A DNA stretch of 64,000 bases. Source: CAZFDT01 sp964518335 (GTDB taxonomy: Bacteria > Planctomycetota > Phycisphaerae > Phycisphaerales > Phycisphaeraceae). The stretch is from contig CAZFDT010000002.1 of NCBI GenBank assembly GCA_964518335.1, positions 1-64,000 of the forward strand, written 5' to 3'. The notes beneath the pieces are model-generated. The model was not told the origin of the DNA and made no database searches. It was given only the letters and a program-made list of their open reading frames with translations. This document shows positions 58,437 through 64,000 of this stretch, one piece after another. Position 1 is the stretch's first letter; each line of letters opens with the position of its first letter. The translations under genes were made by a program, and so were the position numbers.

Positions 58437-60452
58437 ATGGGCGCCGCATCATTGTCTCGAGTGTCGATCCGCTGGATTCTGCCTCTGGCCGTCGTGTTGC
58501 CGGTCCTTCTCGTGGCGGGGGCGCTGACGCTTCTGGCCTACCGCACGATGCAGGCGACGGCGCACGATCTGGCGGGCCAGAACATGCGCCAGATCCACAG
58601 CCGCATCGAGGCGCACCTGACCAAGCTGCTGGACCTGCCGCCGGCGATCAACGAACTCAACAAGCTGCGGTTGGCGTCGGGCGAGCTGTCGCTGGGCGAG
58701 CCCGCCCGCAACCGCGAGTCGGTGTTCCAGACGCTGCGCATCTTCCCGGACGTGAGCAGCATCGTGCTGGGCAAGGCCACGGGCGAGGTGATGTGGGTCA
58801 TCCGCTACCCCGGCGAAGCGACTTATGAATACGCGATCAAGCCGTCGCCGCAGGACTTGATGCGCGAGTACAACATGGACGCCGACGGCCGCGTCGTCGG
58901 CGACGAGCTCAGTGCGTTCGAGTTCAAGACGACGGGCCGCCCGTGGTACACCGCGGCGATCGCCGCCGACGGCCCGACCTGGGGCGACGTGTACGTCTGG
59001 GTGCGCAACGGCAAGGGCGAGACCCTCGGCGTGTCCTACGTCGAGCCCTACCGCGACGACCAGGGCCACGTCCTGGGCGTCATCAACTGCGAGCTGACGC
59101 TGGCCGACATCTCCGCCTTCCTCGGGCGGCTGGAGATCGGCAAGACCGGCGACGCCTTCATCATCGAGCGCGACGGGAACCTCGTCGCCAACAGCCTCGA
59201 CGCCGACTGCATGAAAAACGGCACCGGCAGGGTGGCGGCGATCGAGTCGTCCGACCCAAGAATCGCCGACGCCGCGCTGCAGTTGTCCAACCACTTCGGC
59301 CCGCTCGAGTCGATCACCGGCCAGCATCGCGCGCAGATCCAGGTGGCCGGCCAACCCGCCCAGGTCGTCGTGTCGTCCTTCACCCACCGCCGCAATCTCG
59401 ACTGGTTGATCGTCACCGTCGTGCCTGACGCCGACTTCCTCGCCGACGCCTATCGAAACCGCACACAGAGCACCATCGTGGCGCTGATCGCGGTGGTGAT
59501 CGCGCTGGGCTTGGGCATGCTCGTGGCGCTGTGGCTGTTGCGGCCGATCCTCGCCGTCGTCCAGCATGCGCAGCGCGTGGGCGAGGGCGACCTGGACGCA
59601 CGCCTCAACCGCCAGGACAACACGGAGATCGCGCAGTTGTCCGCCGCGCTCAACGACATGGCGGACGGACTCAAGGACCGCATGCGCCTGCGCCACGCGC
59701 TGAGCCTGGCCATGGAGGTGCAGCAGAGCCTCCTGCCCAGCCACAAGCCCAAGGTGCGCGGCGTCGATGTCGCCGCACGCTCCAAATACTGCGACGAGAC
59801 CGGCGGCGACTACTACGACTACCTCGAGGTCGAGGGCATGGGCCCGCACACCCTCTTCGTCGCGCTGGGCGACGTGATGGGTCACGGCATCGCCGCCGCC
59901 ATGCTCATGGCCACCGCACGCGGTATCCTTCGCTCTCACGTCCGCGTGCAGGGCTCGCTGGGCCACCTGCTCACCCACGTCAACGAGCTGCTCGTCGCCG
60001 ACACCGACGGCCGACGCTTCATGACCATGTTCCTGGGCGTGATGGACGTGTCCACGATGGCCCTGCGCTGGGCATCGGCGGGCCACGATCCCCCGCTCTT
60101 GTACGACCCACAAGGCGGCGCCATGATCGAACTCGAAACCGGCGGCGGCCTGCCCCTGGGCGTGCTCGACACCGAAACCTACGACGAGCACATCTACGCC
60201 GACCTCCGCCCCGGCCAGATCATGGTCATCGGCACCGACGGCCTGTGGGAATCCAAGAACGACGCCAACGAGCAGTTCGGCAAGCAGCGCGTCGGCCACG
60301 CCATCGCCGAACTCGCCCACCTCGACGCCGCCGGCATCGAGGCCGGCCTCTACCAGCGCCTCCAGGCCTTCTGCGGCGGCCGCGCCAACGACGACGACAT
60401 CACCTACGTCGTCATCAAGTTCACCGCCCATGCCGACTCGACCCGTCCCTAG
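58437..60452 (+). CDS. Membrane sensor with SpoIIE-type phosphatase output
   Basis: A 671-residue protein. A membrane helix (LPLAVVLPVLLVAGALTLLAY, in part, about 13-35), a periplasmic dCache-like sensor (about 40-320; GRPWYTAAIAADGPTWGDVY), a second helix (STIVALIAVVIALGLGMLVA), a HAMP domain and a C-terminal PP2C/SpoIIE phosphatase (ARSKYCDETGGDYYDY, LGDVMGHGIAAAMLMA, LVIGTDGLWE-type IGTDGLWESKND). It should dephosphorylate an anti-sigma-antagonist-like protein in response to an outside signal. No partner gene is nearby. ATG 58437 is the first that keeps the signal helix at the N-terminus. Confidence 0.88.
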   Translation: MGAASLSRVSIRWILPLAVVLPVLLVAGALTLLAYRTMQATAHDLAGQNMRQIHSRIEAHLTKLLDLPPAINELNKLRLASGELSLGEPARNRESVFQTLRIFPDVSSIVLGKATGEVMWVIRYPGEATYEYAIKPSPQDLMREYNMDADGRVVGDELSAFEFKTTGRPWYTAAIAADGPTWGDVYVWVRNGKGETLGVSYVEPYRDDQGHVLGVINCELTLADISAFLGRLEIGKTGDAFIIERDGNLVANSLDADCMKNGTGRVAAIESSDPRIADAALQLSNHFGPLESITGQHRAQIQVAGQPAQVVVSSFTHRRNLDWLIVTVVPDADFLADAYRNRTQSTIVALIAVVIALGLGMLVALWLLRPILAVVQHAQRVGEGDLDARLNRQDNTEIAQLSAALNDMADGLKDRMRLRHALSLAMEVQQSLLPSHKPKVRGVDVAARSKYCDETGGDYYDYLEVEGMGPHTLFVALGDVMGHGIAAAMLMATARGILRSHVRVQGSLGHLLTHVNELLVADTDGRRFMTMFLGVMDVSTMALRWASAGHDPPLLYDPQGGAMIELETGGGLPLGVLDTETYDEHIYADLRPGQIMVIGTDGLWESKNDANEQFGKQRVGHAIAELAHLDAAGIEAGLYQRLQAFCGGRANDDDITYVVIKFTAHADSTRP

Positions 60453-60459
60453 CGTTCGG

Positions 60460-61287
60460 CTACGAGGACCGCGCCGCGTGACCCAGCGGGGGGGCGAGGC
60501 GGGCGATCTCGGGGGCGGGCAGGGCGCGGTCGAACACCGCCAGGCCGCCCATCAGGCCGTGGTAGCGGTTGGCGATGACGCTGCCGACGTCGTGGAACTG
60601 GTCATCGACGTGGTCGGGTCGCGTGACGGCGCCGACGGTGAAGTCGCCGCCGCTGGGCCCGCCGTCGAAGATGCCCAGGTCGTAAGCGTAGGGGTTGCGG
60701 TCGCCGCGCTCATCCAGTCGGCCGTCGAGATACGCGCGGGCGTGCCGTCCGTCGTAGCTGATGGCGCAGCACACCCACTGTTGCAGTGGCACCGGCGTGG
60801 CGCCGATCGCCGCATCCATGCAGTACTTGTATCCCGGTGTCGCCCCGCCGATGCCGCTGATGTGCGCGCCGACCTGTTCGGCGCTGTCCCAGATGTGCAG
60901 GTTCAGGAACAGGCAATACTGCCGCCGGGCGTGCTCGTTCCACACGCCGGCGACGGCCTGGCATCCGCCGTAGTCCGAGCCGCTGCGCTTGAGCCACGTC
61001 ACCACCGAGACCTGCGCCCGCGGCCCATGGATGTTGAGCCGGCCCAGTTCCGCACGTGGAATCATCGCATACGGCCCATCTCCGAAGCGCAGCGACCGCT
61101 GCCCGAACACGCCTTCATGGACGACCTCGACCGCCCCCGCCGGCTCACGCAGCGGCGAAGCCTGCGGCCCCTTCGCCACGTGCGGCACACCGGCCGGTTC
61201 CTGGAAATCCCAGAAACTCACCAGCCCCGGCGTGCCCAGCACCGCCGCACGCAACGACTCCGCGGTCCCTTCATCGCGCTCGATCAT
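60460..61287 (-). CDS. LamG/concanavalin-like domain protein
   Basis: A 275-residue protein made of one LamG-type jelly roll: LVSFWDFQEPAGVP at the start, VSVVTWLKRSG, QQWVCCAISYDGRHARAYLDG and GLMGGLAVFDRALPAPEIARL at the end. It probably binds a carbohydrate or protein ligand; no signal peptide is seen. It is 32 bases downstream of the FAD oxidoreductase gene on the same strand, so the two are likely co-transcribed. It converges with the phosphatase gene seven bases away. Confidence 0.8.
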   Translation of the reverse strand: MIERDEGTAESLRAAVLGTPGLVSFWDFQEPAGVPHVAKGPQASPLREPAGAVEVVHEGVFGQRSLRFGDGPYAMIPRAELGRLNIHGPRAQVSVVTWLKRSGSDYGGCQAVAGVWNEHARRQYCLFLNLHIWDSAEQVGAHISGIGGATPGYKYCMDAAIGATPVPLQQWVCCAISYDGRHARAYLDGRLDERGDRNPYAYDLGIFDGGPSGGDFTVGAVTRPDHVDDQFHDVGSVIANRYHGLMGGLAVFDRALPAPEIARLAPPLGHAARSS

Positions 61288-61319
61288 GCGGGCACAGATA
61301 GCAGAAATCGCCGCGGCTT

Positions 61320-62693
61320 TCAGGCGCCCGCGTCCGCGGCCGCGATCCGCGCCTGCACGGGCCGCGCGTCGCGCGCGTAATCGATCCGGCTCGGCGGCAC
61401 CTGTCGATGCGCGGCCACTGCAGCGGCCACGCCCGCCGCCTCGCCCATCGCCACGCTGTTGCCGGTCACGCGATAGCTCGAATGCGCCAGGAAATCGCCG
61501 CTGATGCACCGGCCGGCCAGCAGCAGCCCCTCCACGTCCGCCGCCACCAGCGCGCCGTATGGCACGTCGTACGGCCGGGTGCGCACCTTGTGCGTCGAGT
61601 CCTCGATGCCCGTGCCGTGCGCGTGGCTTGTCGAGTGAACGTCGATGCCGAATGTCACGCGGCACACCGCGTCGTCGCGCTCTCGCCCGGCGAGCATGTC
61701 GTCGAGGGTGACTCGGTCGCGGCCGCGGACGCGCCGGCCCTCGCGCACGCCGATCTGGGCAGGCGTGGCCACGATCCGCACGTTCGACCACGCGCCCCCC
61801 AGTGTGCGCAGCGCGTCGATGTGAGCAAACACCTCGGCCCGCGCGTGCAGCGTGGCATCGGTGAGGTCCTGGGCGTTGAGGCCACTGTAGCCGTACTCGT
61901 GGTTGATCATCCACGCGTAGAGGTTGTGGCACAGCTCGAAGATGGTCGGGTGGCCGTAGGACGGCTCGACGCCAGCGCGGCGGAACTCGGCGAGCAGGGC
62001 CGCCTTGGGCACGCCCCACGCCCGGCCGTTGCGCTCGTGAAACGTCGCCGTCGCCTCCCGGTCGATGCCGGTGATCAGGCACATGAGCGTCATGGGCTGG
62101 GTCTGGCCGGCACGCTGGGGTCCGTCGCTGCCCGGGCCGTCGGCGGGACGGCCCACGTCGAAGCCGCACCCCGCCAGCGCCGCCACGTCGCCGTCGCCCG
62201 TCGCATCCACGAACGCCCGCGCGGCAAACGCCTCGCGCCCCGACTTGCTCTCGGTCAGCACCGCCGCCAGCCGTCCGTCGGCGTCGCGCGACGCGCCCAC
62301 AACTCGGGTGTGCAGCCGCACGCGCACGCCCGCCTCGACGCACGCCCGCTCCAGCAGCAGCTTCATCTCCTCGACGTCATACGCCACGCCGCCCTGTGTC
62401 TGCGGCCGCCGCGCCCCGCGCCGGTCCAGCCGCTCAAACAGCTCCTGCATCAGCCCGCCCTTGTTCCCCGCATCGAGAATCCACGACAGCAGCCCGCTGG
62501 TCCACACGCCCCCCAGTTGCCCGTGGACCTCCAGCAGGCGCACCGACGGGTCCAGGCCCAACTGCCGCTGCGCCCGCGCCGCGGCAAGCGCTGCAGTGAC
62601 CCCCGCCGGCCCGCCGCCGGCCACCACCACCTCGCACCGATCCGCCACCGCCGTCTGACGCGATGGCTCCAATACGTGAGCGCCCTGTGTCAT
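61320..62693 (-). CDS. FAD-dependent oxidoreductase (FAD_oxidored family)
   Basis: A 457-residue flavoprotein. The dinucleotide motif is VVVAGGGPAGVTAALAAAR (residues about 22-40), AFVDATGDGDVAALAG is the second conserved part and LLLAGRCISGDFLAHSSYR with VTGNSVAMGEAAGVAA completes the FAD site. This family is common in planctomycetes near polysaccharide-use genes; its substrate is not known. It has no signal peptide. The ATG at 62693 is followed by a short tail before the FAD fold. Confidence 0.9.
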   Translation of the reverse strand: MTQGAHVLEPSRQTAVADRCEVVVAGGGPAGVTAALAAARAQRQLGLDPSVRLLEVHGQLGGVWTSGLLSWILDAGNKGGLMQELFERLDRRGARRPQTQGGVAYDVEEMKLLLERACVEAGVRVRLHTRVVGASRDADGRLAAVLTESKSGREAFAARAFVDATGDGDVAALAGCGFDVGRPADGPGSDGPQRAGQTQPMTLMCLITGIDREATATFHERNGRAWGVPKAALLAEFRRAGVEPSYGHPTIFELCHNLYAWMINHEYGYSGLNAQDLTDATLHARAEVFAHIDALRTLGGAWSNVRIVATPAQIGVREGRRVRGRDRVTLDDMLAGRERDDAVCRVTFGIDVHSTSHAHGTGIEDSTHKVRTRPYDVPYGALVAADVEGLLLAGRCISGDFLAHSSYRVTGNSVAMGEAAGVAAAVAAHRQVPPSRIDYARDARPVQARIAAADAGA

Positions 62694-62757
62694 GGCAACA
62701 GGATACCCATTGCGAACGTCCGATGGCGATGCGATCGGCCGGCGCTGCAGTAGCCTG

Positions 62758-63993
62758 TCACGGCTGCAGCCCCAGCGCTTGAGCCAGTTCCGTGTCGGGG
62801 CTGCGCTGGCCCGGCTCGTCCTTGCCCAGCACCACCGAGTAGTTGCTGCCGGCGTAGTTCCACATCGACCGGGCGATGCCGTGTTGCTCGAACACCTCGT
62901 TGATCGCCTGCAGGTAACGCACGCGGCTGTCGCGCGGGGCGTTGTCCACGACGCCGTATTCGCCGATGTGGACACGGCGCTGGTTGGCCTTCGACCACTC
63001 GGCGATCAGCGCGATCTGCTGTTCCATGTATTGCCGCGTGGCGTAGCCCTGTTTCACCTGGTCGCGCAGCACCTCGACCGACTTCGCCCGGGCGGGCATG
63101 TCCTTGAGCTTGGCGATGGTCTGATCCAGATTCTCCGCGGTGAGTGGCCAAGGCACGTCTCGCAGCGGGTGATACCAGTCCTTCATCCACGCCGCCCCCT
63201 GATGTGTGAACGGCGACGGCTCGTAGTAATGCACCGCCCAGATCACGTTGCGGTCCGGGTGCGGCGTCACCCGACCCAGCTCCTTGACCAGCATGTACGC
63301 TCCGCCGTTGGCGATGATCGTGTGCTCGGGGGCGCTCGCCCTCACGATCGTGATCAGTCGGTCCTGGTAGTCGCTCCACGCCTGGTTGGCCCAGAACTTC
63401 TGTCCGCCCGGCTCGTTGAGCAGTTCCAGGAACACCCACTCGGGATCGGTGGTCTTCGCCATGTGGGCCGCGAACTCGCCCAACCACGTCACGAAGCCCT
63501 CGCGCGTCGCCGGCTTCTCCGCCAGACCCTTGAACTCGTTGCTCTTGGGGTGTACGTCCACGATCACCGCCAGGTCGTGCTCCCGGATCAAAGCGATCGC
63601 ACGGTCCAGCTCGCCCAGCAGCGTCGTGTCCAGCGAGCCTTCAGCCTTGTTGAACAGGAACACAGGATCGACCGGCAGGCGGATGTGATCGAACCCCATG
63701 CCCTTGATCATCGCGATGTCGTCCGCGGTGATGTACCCACGGAAAAACTCGGCGTTGAACCCGCCTTTCTGACCGCCCACCTTCTGGTTCCACGGCTGGC
63801 AGAACCAGCCGTTGGTGTTGATCCCGTGGCGGATGCGGTTGTAGCGCGAGTCGCTGACGTCGGGGCCATAGGGCTCGGCGGGTCGGAACTTCGCCCGCTC
63901 GGCGGCCATGTCCTGGGCGGTGATCGGCGTCGCCGTGGCCTGCTTCACCATCAGCTTGCCCGCCTTCGTGCCGTAGAACCCCAGCCGCAGCAT
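62758..63993 (-). CDS. Glycoside hydrolase family 5 (cellulase-type); 5' end may be outside window
   Basis: A 411-residue GH5-type TIM barrel. HGINTNGWF and MGFDHIRLPVD are the early barrel motifs, FLELLNEPGG has the acid/base Glu194, and HIGEYGVVD has the nucleophile Glu345. Retaining beta-glycanase activity (cellulose, mannan or xyloglucan) is expected. The frame stays open past the ATG at 63993 to the window end, so a signal peptide may lie beyond; the present N-terminus is not one. It is in the same direction as the FAD oxidoreductase gene, with a 64-base gap. Confidence 0.88.
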   Translation of the reverse strand: MLRLGFYGTKAGKLMVKQATATPITAQDMAAERAKFRPAEPYGPDVSDSRYNRIRHGINTNGWFCQPWNQKVGGQKGGFNAEFFRGYITADDIAMIKGMGFDHIRLPVDPVFLFNKAEGSLDTTLLGELDRAIALIREHDLAVIVDVHPKSNEFKGLAEKPATREGFVTWLGEFAAHMAKTTDPEWVFLELLNEPGGQKFWANQAWSDYQDRLITIVRASAPEHTIIANGGAYMLVKELGRVTPHPDRNVIWAVHYYEPSPFTHQGAAWMKDWYHPLRDVPWPLTAENLDQTIAKLKDMPARAKSVEVLRDQVKQGYATRQYMEQQIALIAEWSKANQRRVHIGEYGVVDNAPRDSRVRYLQAINEVFEQHGIARSMWNYAGSNYSVVLGKDEPGQRSPDTELAQALGLQP

Positions 63994-64000
63994 CAGTCCG

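Overview
The window is G+C-rich DNA (roughly two thirds G+C by eye) from a bacterium that is most probably a planctomycete, perhaps of the Phycisphaerae. This is inferred from gene content: a DUF1800/DUF1501 pair, a one-cysteine sulfatase, a sulfotransferase, a Gfo/Idh/MocA oxidoreductase, an FAD-dependent oxidoreductase next to a LamG protein, excisionase-HTH/receiver and HDOD-kinase proteins, M50 peptidase/HlyD fusions, and F-ATPase b and c subunits with signal-peptide-like N-termini. I see no rRNA, tRNA, CRISPR array, prophage or replication origin. No gap between genes exceeds 300 bases.

Layout. 1-7.6 kb: signalling genes (HTH-receiver, HDOD-histidine kinase, receiver-GAF, FHA-GAF-kinase) around argH. 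7.7-10.6 kb: the DUF1800/DUF1501 pair. 10.7-16 kb: sulfotransferase, sulfatase with its IclR regulator, a kinase-like protein without the catalytic Asp, a SET protein and a VOC protein. 16.3-20.7 kb: alanine racemase, DEAD-box helicase, a mutarotase-like protein and a second SET protein. 20.8-26.8 kb: an ATP synthase operon in the order gamma, Z, I-like, a, c, b, delta, alpha, with no beta or epsilon gene after it. 26.9-39.3 kb: citrate synthase, a REP-associated transposase between repeats, AraC regulator, Old Yellow Enzyme-like oxidoreductase, Na/Pi symporter-like protein, S20, an AspT-type transporter, a Gfo/Idh/MocA protein and GreA. 39.4-50.6 kb: ten tightly packed genes (glycosyltransferases, methyltransferases, a UDP-sugar dehydrogenase), probably one glycan operon. 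50.7-60.5 kb: a probable export locus (GAF-HlyD adaptor, PqqD-like/M50/HlyD fusion, short SecA) followed by a SpoIIE-type phosphatase. 60.5-64 kb: LamG protein, FAD oxidoreductase and a GH5 enzyme cut by the window edge.

Two themes stand out. First, gene junctions carry many small repeat insertions: a 37-base palindrome in three copies at translation starts, a palindrome inserted in frame inside argH, a two-copy inverted repeat, a REP/transposase unit, a TAGGGAGTAG-type element, a DUF559 gene inside 59-62-base inverted repeats, and a toxin-antitoxin pair inside a duplicated 3' end of the secA-like gene. Second, a 9-base DNA word, CACTGCARC, occurs at least 15 times, always inside genes and often through otherwise unusual codons, so it looks selected at the DNA level.

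The best candidate for an undescribed system is the export locus at 50.7-57.6 kb. The adaptor carries a cytoplasmic sensor-like GAF region, the membrane peptidase has a peptide-recognition-like N-terminus, and a dedicated SecA-like motor is encoded next to them. No precursor peptide gene is visible beside it. Several genes (argH, atpG, the iclR, araC and oxidoreductase genes, and 38452) have a -10-like box only 6-9 bases before the ATG, which suggests leaderless transcripts.
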